The notes under the pieces are model-generated. The model was not told the DNA's origin. It ran no database searches and saw only the letters and a list, made by a program, of their open reading frames with translations. 64,000 nt of DNA, taken from Ophiodon elongatus (taxonomy: Eukaryota; Chordata; Actinopteri; Perciformes; Hexagrammidae). The stretch lies in NCBI GenBank assembly GCA_016806645.1, contig JACSYO010000506.1, positions 2,578,501-2,642,500 on the forward strand. The letters are read 5' to 3'. Shown piece after piece: positions 12,387-26,777 of this stretch. The translations under genes were made by a program, and so were the position numbers. The stretch's first letter is position 1. Each line of letters begins with the position of its first letter.

Positions 12387-15300
12387 GTCACCATTACATT
12401 TCTGGTCTGAAAACTCACATGATATTAATGTTATTTAACATGTGTTTCACAATCCTCAAATACCACAAGGAGCTGGTCACCTGTGCAGCCTGACCACAGT
12501 TAAAATATGACTGTAATATAGTTATTATGATTATGCTACTATAGCCACTTATATAAATTAAATCGGAGTACATTAAAACTTGTTTTTAATTTCCATTTAG
12601 TGTACAACCTGCTGTGTTTGATAGACCAGTCTCCAATTAACTGATTGTTCTCATTTGGGTGTGTATGCATGCAGCACAGAAACAGTTTCAACTGGCAGAT
12701 TTGGGATGTTTTTTACTTTATTTTTCCTCGATTGCTTCAGGTTCCAGAGCCATTATTATCTGCTGTAAGAAGCACAGCCAGAACATCAGAAGACGTCTGT
12801 TTGACTGTTTTTATCTTCCTGGAGGGGGCATATATTTATTTTTAATTTGACAGCAGCTCCGTTATTTTTAGACATGTTAGTTCAAACAATATGGCCTCCT
12901 GCATTATTCAGCCTTTTCAAACAAAAAGAAAAGAAAAAGACAGGAGTTGACTTGGTCCTGTCTGTATCTTTTCAGTCTTTATAAAGCAAGAAGAACCAAA
13001 GCTGGCTAAATTTATCTCTCTCTCAGGGCCTGTCTCTCAGATCACATCGCTGCTCTAATTATTGGTCCACTGTGTGGGAAAATAAGAACTTCAGTAATTA
13101 CCACCCCTCCTTCTATCAACTGGATCTTTGGTTTGGATTTGTGAGAATCCAGTCGGCTAATAACATTAATGATTTATAACTTGATAAATTTTGTTGTAAA
13201 CAAATGAAAACCTCCTCGCATGGCTGCAAGCTATAATAAATCATGTATTTCAAAGGGGTATTTGTGCCACTTTGCCAAAATGTTTCCCTGCTGCTGCATC
13301 CTATTAGTGACATGTTACTATCAGTTAAGTTTTTGTTCTCTGCTGTGAATTGTTCTTGTTTGATTGCAAACCTCACAGTCATTAGTTACGTTTCATTATT
13401 CATCATCCAGCTGTGCTTGTTGTTTTTAATCAGATTCAGGACATTGTTGTGGAAACGGGCCAGGCAGACCAGAAGGAGACGCGCTCAGCCAAGGACGCTC
13501 TTCTTCTGTGGTGTCAGATGAAAACGGCAGGGTAAGTGGAATTTGTGAACTTTAGCATCCCCAAGCTGTTGTAAATAACCTTTGGGAATTGATATGAGAA
13601 TCAACTCCTGTGCACAGCTGTAAATCTTTTAGTTAAAGATATTCTTTTGTGTGTTTCTACCTGCGCCACTCTGTGCTTTTGTTTTTTGCTTATTTGTTTT
13701 AGTGTTCTGGGTTATTTTTTAAATAATTAATTTGTTATATAAAGCATAGTTGAGCATCTTGAAAAGTGTTTTATAAATAACATTTGCTACTATTTTTATT
13801 ATTCATGCTTTTAATGGTTAAAAATGGGTTTGCAAAAAACCAGCCACAATCACCATTGTTTTTTAAAATGTTATTATACTGGTTCGTTTAATTTCAAGTG
13901 CTTACAAGTGAAGCACTATTGATATGCCGATCCAATGTAATCAAATAGGTCCACCCAAAACCACAGTTTAGGTGTTTTTACTTTTTTAACATATTACATT
14001 ACAGAATATGTTTAATAACAAAAAAGCCGTAAATGATGATTTTCTTCGAGGAATAGTTTGGTGTTTTTGGATATATAATTACTGGCTTTTTTTTGCAGAT
14101 AATGAGATGAGAAAATCAATGTGAAGTTACTGCTAAGAGACAGTTAGCTTAGCTTAGCATAAAGACTGGAAACAAGGGAAAACAGATAGCCTGGCACTTT
14201 CCAAAGGTAACAAAATCCACCTACCAGCACCTCTAAAACTCACTAATTAGCATCATATTTGTGTAATTTGTATAAAAACATGTTTTACGGGAGGTTTTGT
14301 GCTGTTGGGCTGATTTTGTTACCTCGGACAGAGCTACGCTAGCAGTTTCCCCCTCTTTCTAGACTTTATGCTGACCTGAGCTAACCGGCTGCTGGCTGTA
14401 GATTCATACTTACCATATAGACAAGAGAGTGATATTGATCTTCACATCTAACTCTCTGCAAGAAAGCAAATCAGATGTTAAACTATTCTTTTAAGGTTAT
14501 AGATCTTCATTTGAAGTGTCATGATTTGCTATCATCCAGTTGGAATCCATGCCACTAAAAGTTAGGATCTCTTGAACAAATTAGAAAATGCCACTAAATG
14601 TCTGAGTCTGCTCGGGCCTGAAGCTGCAGAAATACGCTTGTTGCACTGGTTGAGAAGCCGAACAGAACTCAGACATTGATTTAAAACAGGATCTTCTCAG
14701 CAATGTTCCTTATGTTCAGTCAATGACGTCCCCTGGCTGTTGTTTTGCAGATATCCCAATGTCAACATCAGAAATTTCACCACCAGCTGGAAAGACGGCA
14801 TGGCCTTCAACGCTCTCATACACAAACACCGGTAAGAAGAGATGAATGGCCAAATCCACTCTCACCAGCTCTGCAATGTAAACATTCATGAAACCCGTCT
14901 GCTCAGTGTCTCTCCTCCTCATTCTGCTTCATCTCTTTCACTGTCTCATTTTCCTCTTTTGCTCTCTTACTCCATCTTTCTCTCTCAGGCCAGATCTGGT
15001 GGACTTTAACAATTTGAAGAAGTCAAACCCGACCCACAACCTCCAGAGCGCCTTCAACGTAGCAGAGCAGCAGCTCGACGTGACCAAGCTGTTGGACCCC
15101 GAAGGCGAGTGACCGACGGAGGCTGTGTCTTCGTGTAGAACTAAATGTTTATGAGCTTTAAGCCTGGTGGAAAAAAGACCTCAGGACCAGATATGGTCTC
15201 TGGCTTGGCTGTGTCTGACTTGTCTGCCGTTTTGTTTTGTAGATGTGTTCACAGAGAACCCAGATGAGAAGTCTATCATCACGTACGTCGTGGCATTTTA

Positions 15301-18300
15301 CCACTACTTCTCGAAGATGAAGCAGCTCGCTGTCGAGGGCAAGAGAGTCGGAAAGGTGAGATAGAAAGATGACGCACGCTTGTGACGAATTTGTTAACAT
15401 CACATTTTTGTTCTGCTTCTCTGATCGTCTTTGACCCCTTTCTTTAGGTTCTGGATCACGCCATCGAGACAGAGAAGATGATTGATAAGTATGAGACGCT
15501 GGCGTCAGACCTGCTGACGTGGATCGAGCAGACCATCGTCGTGCTGAACAACCGGAAACTTGCCAACTCGCTGACTGGAGTTCAGCAGCAGCTTCAGGCC
15601 TTCAACACCTACCGCACGGTGGAGAAGCCACCCAAGTGAGTCGAGCCGAGGCACCTTCCCGTTACATTACACTCTGCTCTGTTTCTATTCTGTTCTCTTC
15701 GTCCAGTGCTTTTTAATCTCTGAGAGAAAAAGAAAGCACAACTCAACTTTACAATATTAAGAACATTTCATAAAATGTCAGAGTTCCAATAACAAACAAA
15801 AAGAAACACAGAAAAACCTCCACAAAAAAACACAAATTGTAGTTTAATACAACTTTTCAACACACCTTCTGAGCAAGTGGATTAGAGTTGTCTATGAAAT
15901 CTAGAAAAAACAACAACTTCATAACTTTTTCATGTAGGGCACACAATATCATCATTAAACTATATTGATACAAAGGAGAGATCACTATATTTCAACAGTT
16001 TTCAATACACTTATTGGTTGCCGTTATAGCTAGTAGTTATACAAATTCTGTTATTATTAAGTTAGGTTTTATAAGAAAGTGTGATATGTTCATTAACGTT
16101 TGTCTTCCACCCAGCTAAGTTCAATCCATTTTATAGTAAATTCAAACTTTCAGTTAAAGCAATGCAAAGAAGTCACCTTTTTCCTTACATTTTATACTAT
16201 ATTAAATATATTTATTTGCATTATCTTTCATTTTTATATTCAGTACAATCAATACGTCTAATGCATTTTGACTTCTGAATGTTTTACTGTTTTTAAACAG
16301 ATACATTTGATTTATTTGATCATCTATAGAGCAACAAACAAACAGGAAACAAATGTTAGACCTATTGCTGATCAGACATCTTAATCACATATAAGTGAGT
16401 ATAATTGATGTTGATGTAGACAAATGGATAAATAAATAAATATTAATATAATTAGACATTAGATGGAAGTGAAACAATCATAGAACAAATAAATTACTTT
16501 ATTTTTTTATTACTATTTCAATAAATTGTATAGTTATAATAATGAATACGATTAGATTAGAAGAGACATACATTGATAAATGTGTTTTTAAAAAAAAGAA
16601 TAAAATGGACGATCAACAAACATATGGGTCTTCAAATTAAGGGGGATATGGTTTATACCTCTTCCTCATATGTAAAAGCAAAAAGTGTTCAGCTCATTTT
16701 TTCCTTTTTATTTGACGTGTATTTTTTTTTTTTCAGGTTCCAAGAGAAGGGAAACCTTGAGGTTCTGCTTTTCACCATCCAGAGTCGTATGAGGGCCAAC
16801 AACCAGAGGGTCTACACGCCTAAAGAGGGAGCCCTGGTCGCAGATATCAACAAAGTGAGAAGGATCATGTTTTTTTCCCCTTATCGATTCATCCTCAGTA
16901 TATTTTCTTGATTAATTGATTCATCATTTGGGCTATAAAATGTCAACAAATAAAAAAAAATAGTCAACCACAATTTATAAAATCCCAATGAAATGTCTTG
17001 AAAGCTTGTTTTGTCCAACCAACCGTCCAAATGCCAAAGATATTCAGTTTATTATCGTATAAAACAAAGAAAAGCAACACATCCTCCCAATTCAGAAGCT
17101 GAGACTGAGGGATTTTTGCCATTTTTACAAAAAATCCCCAGAATAAAACAATGAATCAGTTATTAAAAACAAATTAACTAATTGATTACTTGACTAATCA
17201 CTTTAGCTATAGTTTTAATGTTTGGATTTTCATATGAAGTCTCTCTTTTGACCAGCAAGTAAACATTTGTGGTTTGAATCTCAGGCATACAGCTTGTTTA
17301 AATGGACTAAATTCATTAATTTAGTAGCGTACAGTCCCGAGGCAACAATTAAATCACAAATGAATTCAATTATACTGGTAATAGTATAAAGCAGTTCAGA
17401 ATCTGTAAAATAAAATCTATGTCGTGAAGAAAATAATGTCCTGACAGCACCACAGGCACAACAACATAAAAGGTTATCACTGACATGTCTCTAGCACAGG
17501 ACGGGTTGGGATCTATCTCCCTCTGATGAAGCTCAAAATTAGATAAGTATTCTCAGGTATTGTAAGTAGATCTGAAAAAAAATGTTGATTAATCAGTTAA
17601 CAAATAGAGAGCAACATTTTTGATAATTAATTAATCATTTAAGTAATTCATCACGCAACTATATTCAACATGTTCTATATTCAGTTTTTAAGATGGGAGA
17701 ATTTGCTGACGCTTTAAATCATTTTCAATGTAATACCAGTTCAGGAGCTGACATTGACCTCTTACGTCTTTATGGATGAGATCAAGCAAAGAACGTCTTG
17801 ACTGTGAATAGGAAGTATCACATCGCTATAACCCCTCCCCCGCCAACTAGCAGAAACAACAAACATCATCTCATCATCTGTGTGCAGGGCTGGGAGCGCC
17901 TGGAGAGGGCGGAGCACGACCGGGAGCGAGTCCTGAGAGACGAGCTGATCAGACAGGAGAAGCTGGAACAGATGGCGAGAAGATTCGACAGGAAGGCTGC
18001 CATGAGGGAGACCTGGCTCCTGGAGAACCAGAGGCTAGTGGCTCAGGTAAAACAGCCACAACAAAACTATGCATGTTATGTGATGCCGTTATCTGACATT
18101 TGTTCTGAGGTGTCGCTTGAAAAACGTTGACCTCAGTTAGGCTACCCAATTAAATGAAGTTACATGTATAACAGCAAATAGTTTTACAGATTTGCTTTAA
18201 ATAATTGACACAGCAGGTTGTTCTGAAACCTAATTATAGGTGATAAGAGATAAACAGCTGAGGTTGGCAAAAAACAGAAAGATGACACAAACTAAAAAGT

Positions 18301-21300
18301 GTAATTTGTAAGTAACAAATAGCAACTTTTTTAGTTAGAAGAAGTTAGAAGAAAATAGATATTTAGCTAGTTTGTTAACAAAAAGATGGAAGTTAAAATC
18401 ATCATAAGAGGTATTGAAATTACTGTGCAATCTAGAAGCTCTATGTAACTTTTTTTCAATGATTGGTTTATTGTTTATCTCGTGGACACGCAGAAGGATG
18501 CACATGCATGATGAGTCATGCTAATGGTTTCACACAGTCACACTGACCTAAAGATGGCGTTAATAAACCAAGATATGCAATGTGCCAGCAAAGGCGGTAA
18601 AAAGGGTAGAAGAAGGCTGCAAGCTTTAGTAAACATTAATGTAAACAATGCCAGATTTAGAATACTTAAGAATCAGCTTTGCAAATGTTTTGTGAATAAG
18701 GAAACATTCAGCACATTTGATAGAGCTTAAAAATACATGAATGTTGGTGAGAACCACTGAATGTAAACATAACTTTTGTTTGTTGAGAAGAAAAGTCCAG
18801 AAGGCACTTTCTCATAAAAGTAGCAATATGAAAAATACTAGTAACAAATGCTCGGCTTTGAGTACAAGTACAATGTTTAACAAATAAAGCACGAGGTTTC
18901 TTGTCCCCTGAACCCCGCTCTGCTCCCCTCTCCTCAGGATAACTTTGGTTACGACCTGCCAGCAGTGGAGGCAGCGAAGAAAAAGCACGATGCCATCGAG
19001 ACGGACATCGCTGCGTATGAGGAACGCGTTCAGGTCCTCGTGGGCATCTCAAAGGAGCTGGAGTCTGAGCGGTACCATGACGCCAAACGCATCGACGTGC
19101 GGAAAGATAACATCCTGCGCCTGTGGGACTACCTGCAGGAGCTGCTGAAGGCTCGCAGGGCGCGTCTGGATAAGAACCTGACCCTGCAGAGGATCTTCCA
19201 GGAGATGTTGTACATCATCAGCTGGATGGATGACATGAAGGTACAGCACAGGAGGCGTTATTCATCCACTATAACATTTCATTTCTAGACACCAAACTGA
19301 TCTGCTTGCTCTTTCCTCCTCTCTTCAGGCTCGACTTCTGTCTCCTGACTTTGGGAAACACTTGCTGGAAGTTGAAGATTTGTTACAGAAACACGCTCTG
19401 TTAGAGAACGACATCGCTCTGCAGGCGGAGAGAGTTCAGGGCGCCAGTGCTGCTGCTCTCAAGTTCGCCAACGGAGATAGTAAGTGCAGTGGCTCATCAC
19501 GCCCCTGGCTCTTGGCTTTGTTGGAGATGAGGACACTAAACAGACTTCAAGCAGGGCTGGATTTTGAACCTCAAAAGTTTTTGATCTCCTACCAAAATTC
19601 TGTCTGTTGCAGATTAAAACTGTCCAAAAATACTGAAAGTTATCATTGGATGCTTTGTCTGGTCATGTTTACATATTCTGTGATCGGATATTTCCTCCAA
19701 TTTTATTTCATCAAAGTTTATAAAAAAAACTGCTTGTGTAAAAAAAACAACAAAACATTTTAACCAATGCCCAAATCATAAATTCATGATTTGGATCCTC
19801 AGTTTGAAAAAGACAAACAGTACTTACATACAATTTCAATAAAAGAATGTTACTTACACCTGCATTCAAAGTACATTAAGTGCAATTAATATGAATGTTT
19901 TTTTTATTTTAAACAAGCTACTCTATTGAACAAACCTATAAACGGTGAACATTGGCTCAGCAGATAATATTACATATATATATATATATATACTGACTCT
20001 ATTACCCTTCATTTTCTCCCCAGGCTACAAGCCATGTGATCCTCAGGTGATCCGGGACAGGGTGCAGCACCTGGACTTGTGCTACCAGGAGCTTTGTGCC
20101 CTGGCGGCCCAGCGAAGAGAACGCTTGGAACAGTCTCGGCTCTTCTGGAACTTCCTGTGGGAGATGACGGAGCTGGAGAGCTGGATTAGAGAGAAGGAGC
20201 ACATTTTCTCCTCCCTGGATTATGGCAAGGACCTGACGAGCGTGCTGGTGCTCCAGAGCAAACACAGCGCCTTCGAGGACGAGCTTGGAGCCCGCCGCGC
20301 CAACCTCGACCAGATCTTGGCCGAAGGCGATAAGATGATCCAGGCCGATCACTTTGGCTCCCCGAAGGTTCAAGAATGCATGGACGACATCACGAGGCAA
20401 TGGCAGCAGCTGGAGGACCTGGCTGCGTTTCGGAAACAGAACCTCCGGGATACCCAGAGGTTCTTCCAGTTTCAGGGAGACGCTGATGAACTTAAGGCCT
20501 GGCTGCTGGACGCCAAGAGGCAGATGAGCAGCGACGACATGGGCCACGACGAGTACACCACCCAGCGGCTACTGAAAAAGCACAAGGACCTAAAGAATCA
20601 AACAATGAAGAACGGAGCCACTATAGATGCTCTATCCAAACAGGCCAATGCGCTGCCAGAGGAGCTACAAAACACCCCTGATATCCAGAGACGTCTGAAG
20701 GACATCAAGGACCTGTACATGGAGCTCATGTCGCTGGCGGATCTGAGACAGAAGAAGCTAGATGATGCCATGGCCCTGTACACCATCTTCAGCGAGACGG
20801 ATGCCTGTGAGCTCTGGATGGGTCAGAAGGAGACGTGGTTGGTGGGTTTAGAGGTGCCTGAGAAGCTGGAGGATCTGGAAGTAGTACAGAATAGGTACAC
20901 GGAACAAATTATGTCATTATTCACTCCTGAATTATTGTTTCAAATGTCTAGATTTAATATTGTAATTAAAAAAAATCTGTAAATGATAGTTCTACCAGAA
21001 TGCTCCAAAAGCAAAAACAATGGATTTCTTTCCAGGTTTTGTGTTCTCGTCTTAATGCGTCGTCTTTCATTTTTAATGAGCACTTTTCTTGTTTTCAGGT
21101 TGAGCATTCTATCTCAAGATATGGCAAATGTTCAGTCAAGAGTTGATGACGTCAATAAAGCTGTGAAACAGCTTGAGGACAGCAGACACCCTCGCACGAA
21201 AGAGGTCAAGGAATGTCAGACACGACTGAATAAGAGGTGCTTTTCATATATTTTCTATTCATTATAAGGATTATAAATACAATACATTTCTAATTAATCA

Positions 21301-21505
21301 GTCAGTGTTACATCTGAAATACATATTTAAAATGATTCATATTCTTTTCTCTTTGCCTCGTGGCATATCAAAACAGGTCTATAATTTCCTAATCATTTTA
21401 AGTTTCCTAGAAAGAAGTCTGCAATTTAGCACTAATTACACCTAATAATTAGGAAATTACATGGTTCTTTCGAGAAAACTTACAAATTTGTAAAATAGTG
21501 TAAAA

Positions 21506-21543
<38 letters not shown>

Positions 21544-24500
21544 ATAATACAACAATGATATTTAGAGGGCTCCTGGCACGATATAAAATTAAGATTAAAT
21601 GAAAGTGATGCAAACATTCAATAAATAATGCTCTTTCAGGTGGGAGGCCTTCAAGGCCATGGTGGAGGACAAGAAGAGGAAAGTGGATTCTGCCGTTAGT
21701 CTTAACAACTACGGAATGGAATGTGACGAGACAGGGTCCTGGATCAAAGACAAGACACGGGTGATCGAGTCCACACAGGACTTGGGCAATGACCTGGCAG
21801 CCGTTATGACCATCCAGAGGAAACTGTTTGGCATGGAGAGAGATTTGGCCGCCATCGACAACAAGCTTACCTTCCTGAGTAAAGAGGCCAATCAGCTGTC
21901 TGAGGACCACCCGGAGAACGCAGATGACATCTTGGCCCGCAGAGGGGAGCTGGACGTGGCCTGGGACACGCTAAAGAAGACCATGAAAGACAGAGAGGAC
22001 TCTTTAGGCGAGGTCAGCAAATTACAGACCTTCCTCCAAGACATGGATGACTTCCAGTCCTGGCTCTTCAAGAGCCAGAAGGCTGTGGCGTCGGAGGAAA
22101 TGCCTGCCTCTCTGCCGGAGGCCGAGGAGCAGCTCAGCCTTCATGACGCAGTGCGTGAAGACATAAACAACCACGAGGAGGACTATCACCGTGTAAGGGA
22201 CACCGGTGCCCAGGTCACCCAGGGTCAGGAGGATGATCCTCAGTACCAGCAGCTGGAGCAGAGGCTGAAGGGGCTGGACCGCGGCTGGGCTGAACTGCAG
22301 AAGATGTGGGACAGCCGCAAGAGCTTCCTGGACCAGGGTCTGGGCTTCCAGCAGTTCATGAGGGATGGCAAAGCTGTAGAGGCCATCCTCAACAACCAGG
22401 TACTGTACATCATGTGTATGTGGAGGAGGACTACGTAAATTAGGATTATGGCTTGTCTCCAAATTGTGTCTTTAAATTGAACAGTCCATAGAGTTAGGGT
22501 TAGCCTTTTAATGATGGGGTTAGTGATGCTACAGGTATTTTAAACATGGAGTATAGAGGAATGCAGCATGGTCAGTTGAAACGACGCTGGTTGTGTGTCT
22601 CAAGGGTGTTTGTCCTTTTCTTTCTGTTGCTTTGTTTGCAGGAGTACACCTTGGCCCACATAGACAAGCCCGACAACTTGGCTGGGGCAGAGAAAGCTTT
22701 GAAGAAGCATGAGGACTTTTTGAGCACCATGGAGGCCAACGAGGACAAGATTGACGGCGCTCTGCAGGGCGGACAGCGGCTGGTGGACGGCAACAACCTG
22801 TATTCTGGGAAAGTTGAGGACAAAATGGCCTCAATCCGAGACAGGTCAGTCGTTGTGGTTTTTAGTCAATGTAATCTCAATAATGTTTTTTCAAAAAAGG
22901 TTATTGAACAGTAGAACATGATGATGATGATATTGTAGTACTTCTGAGAAACTTTGACATGATTTCAACCGCATTTGACATTGACCATGAACAGACTTTG
23001 ACTTCGGGGGGTCTTTGTTGTCTGTTTCTTTCTTTCCCACAATCGCAGTAATTTTTCAAACTGGTTCTTGCCAGAGAAAACATGAATTTATATATAACAA
23101 AACGTTCTGAAATTACACTTGAATCAAGGATCTTATTATGAGTGAGAAAACGTCTTCGCAATAAGACACATTAATCAAGCAACTTACTCCTACTTACAGC
23201 GAAGAATAAGAGCAACACTGAAGAGCAGCTCTCACGTGATCACGTGATTAATCACATTTATGTTCTGGCTGCAGAAGAAACCATTTTCTTATCAATTCAT
23301 TATGTCTGAGGAAATTCTTAACATCTTCAGCAGCAATTGACATGTAGAATTAACTACAATCAAATATATTTATAATATTTAAATAGGGATTAATATTGGA
23401 AACTGGCTCATACATTTGTTTCTGTAATGCAGTCCTCTAAAATCTACTCTTAATCAACTTTAGAGACTTTTGTTATTACATAGTCTGAAAATTAAACTTT
23501 TTATCAGTTTGATAAATACATTACAAGCCCTGATCTTATGTAGAAAAATGGAAATCTCTTCATTTTAACTTGGTTCTTCTTCATATTTTAAACCACCTCA
23601 GCAGTGAAACAGCTTTCTTATCACTCTATCATTATTGACAACAAGAAGCAGTAGAGAGAGCATGGGAGCTCGTCCCATTAACTCCCACAATTCAGCTCGG
23701 TAGACGGGCGCCCGCTCTAATGGATATTGATCTTTAAGTGAGAGCTATTCTTCCCGGTGTAGCAGAGAAACAGATGATGTTTTGGGTTACTGTGTCAGGT
23801 ATTTTTCTGTGTGGCGGAGGAGCTCATAATGAGTCACCCTCCGATTCACCTCCCCCCCTCCGTTCAGCGCTGCATCCTGTGATGTCACAGAGACAGATGT
23901 TGAATTACAACGTGGAGGAAGATGAGTTGTACTTTTTATGTATTTTCTTGTGTTTGATCTTCAGGCATAACAAGAATAAGAGAAGAGCCCAGGAGGTGTC
24001 AGAAAAGCTCAGAGACAACCGCGACCTGCAGCACTTCCTGCAAAACACTCAGGATGTGAGTTCACCGTTAGTTTACTGTTCATGTAATCACTGGGTAACA
24101 TCAATTAGTACATTCATTATTAACCTAATTATTCCTTCACTTAGACTTGACACTACAGTGTTGATTATTGTAGTCAATTTGCCGAACACGCTCTGCGTTG
24201 TTATTATAACACAGTAGTACTTGATGAGACTTTTAATAGACTAAATTTATATCTTCCCTATTTGGGATCGAGGTCCCATTTGGCTAATTGGTAAATGCTC
24301 TGTTTTTAAAAGATAAAGAAATAAATCCTGCTCAAAGAAAGTCACCTCTGCACAAATTAAAAACGCTGACGTTTCCGTGACTTTCCCAAGTTTTTGAACC
24401 GTGCATGCTTGAATCTTCGTTGTTGATTTGAATCTTTTTTTTTTTTGTTGCTAATCTCTGATACTCACTCTTCCTCTCCTTGCTTCAGCTGACTGTGTGG

Positions 24501-26722
24501 ATCAACGAGAAGATGCTGACAGCGCAGGACACGTCGTACGACGAGGCCAGGAACCTCCACAGCAAATGGCTGAAACATCAGGCCTTCATGGCTGAGCTGG
24601 CCTCCAACAAGGACTGGCTGAACAACGTAGACCAGGTTGGTGGTGCTAAGCTTCTCAAAAGGGAAGATTCAAAGCTGTTCTTTGCCATCTTTTGATTTTG
24701 GACTGTTGGTTGAGATCATCTTGGGCTGTGAGAAATTAAATCTGTCATGTTTCACTATTATTTGACATTTAGTAAAAAACAAAATGAAAGATTTATTGAT
24801 AAATTTAAAAAAAATAATTGGCAGATTAATTGATAATGAAAATAATTGTTAGATGCGGTCATGCTGTTGATACAAAACTACTTTTCTGACATAATTTTGG
24901 CATATAATAAGAGATACCTGAAGAATATAAGAATAACATAGTAAAATATTGTTTTTCAAATGTCATTGTTCCTTTAAAAGGGCTTGTATTGATAACGCAT
25001 TAGGTATTGATTATGTTAAGGTTTTTGTTATCTTTCTTTTATAGAAGATTATTTGCTTAGACGACTCAAATGATGCAGTTGTGAATCTTATTAACATTTA
25101 TTTTCTTTACCTTTAATTGACTTATTCCTCCACCATGATATTTTTTTGCCCAGAGGAGTATTTTGGAAACATCATCATCTTCTCTCTGTGCGTGTTTTTG
25201 TGGATGCAGGAGGGTCAGGAGCTCATGGAGTTCAAGCCTGAGTTCGAGCCCATCGTGAAGGAGCATCTGGCCAAACTCCACGAGCTGTGGGACAAGCTGG
25301 AGTCCACAACCCAGGAGAAAGCCCGGCTGCTGTTTGATGCCAACCGCTCTGAGCTGTTCGACCAGAGCATAACTGATATGAAGAAGTGGCTCGGTGGGCT
25401 GCAGCAGCAGCTACAGAGCGGCGATGAGGACGTCAAAGACCTGACTAAAGCCAACATCCTGCTCAAGAAGCATCAGGTCTGTCTCTTTAGCACTTACCAT
25501 AAACACTTCAGATTTGTATGCTTATTGTGTCTGCAATGCACTTCTTAAATCCCGTGTAGTTAGATCTCACCATGGGAGTGAATGCATTCAAGTTTTATCT
25601 TCAGCTTTTGTGCTTTCTTTGGATTAATTTTGAGTGAGTGAGTGAGTGAGCACCTGTGTTGGATCAGTATTTGTGTTTACTGTAAATTCTAAATGTGAAA
25701 AAGCATTATATTTCTTGGAAAGAACAACTCGAACACCATATGTCCTCTAAATGATACCACAGTCTGTGCTGCATTGGTACAAGTTTCATGAAATCATAAG
25801 CTGAAAACAGTGGCTAAGCTTAGTTTCGCACATAAACGGCAAGACAAACTAACTTTTGGTTTGTTTACCCTCCACCACATCCTGATGAGGCTCTTGAAAG
25901 GCTATTCATCTTTTTTTTCTGCAATGGTATCTCCCCGTGCCAGATGACAGAGAACCAGGTGCGTGACCGGGCGCGGGAGCTGGAGGAGCTCCAGGAGGCC
26001 GCCAGGAAGCACAGCGGAGGCCGGGAGGAGCAGCCAGAGCTCGAGGCCGAGCAGCAGGCCCTGCAGAGGGACTTCCAGCAGCTCCTCACTCCACTGGCCC
26101 AGCGCAAGGGCAAGCTGGAGGCCGTCAAGGCTGTCCATCAGTTCTACAGAGACCTGGCCGATGAACTTGTAAGCATGGATCCGACTTCAAAGCAAAATTA
26201 AAGTGTCAAAACTTTGTTATCTCACAAAATGATTTATAGCATACAATTTGGATAAAGGGTCTTAGATTTTAAAATAGCGGGATTAATGTTGGCTTTTGGG
26301 CGACAGCAGGAGAAAACCTTTTAGGAAATATATAAACCTGAATTTCAGAGGGTATTTTCTCTTCATTTAGAAATTAGGTTTTCAATTACAGTATGTGCAT
26401 TTAGTATGCAAGACAGTAAGACCATCAGCTCTCTGCATGAAATTGACTCTGCAGGTGAATCTGGGTAAAAAGCTTTAATCCCTTATTGGTTTCTCTGCCT
26501 AAATCCACTTAGAGACAGCTTAAAGAAGGATTTTTGCTGTTTGAGAAAAATTGTATAAAATTCAGTATAAGAAAGGCAGTCTTAAAAAATGTTTATACTC
26601 GATGTGCATCTAAGATCTGTAAAGCTGGTTCTCAACATAAACCAGTCACTATGTTTTTCTCTTTTCATTGTCATAATCCCTCTTCTTCTTCTTCTTCTTC
26701 TTCTTCTTCTTCTTCTTCTTCT

Positions 26723-26777
<55 letters not shown>

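Larger units (their letters stand above)
10580..13433 (+). other. sptb intron 3 with microsatellites, a repeat fragment and a CpG-rich island
   Basis: No exon was recognised. In order: (TC)n at 10861-10892, (AT)n at 10939-10973, a fragment of a teleost retroelement 3' end at about 11005-11240 (the TTTATTGATGCCCAGAGGGG type), a CpG-rich stretch at about 11690-11960, and a long AT satellite at about 12065-12385. The remainder looks like ordinary intron. Confidence 0.6.

Noticed and set aside
20002..20547. 181-residue antisense frame
   Set aside because: Mirror of the large spectrin exon 13; the + strand has the family sequence.
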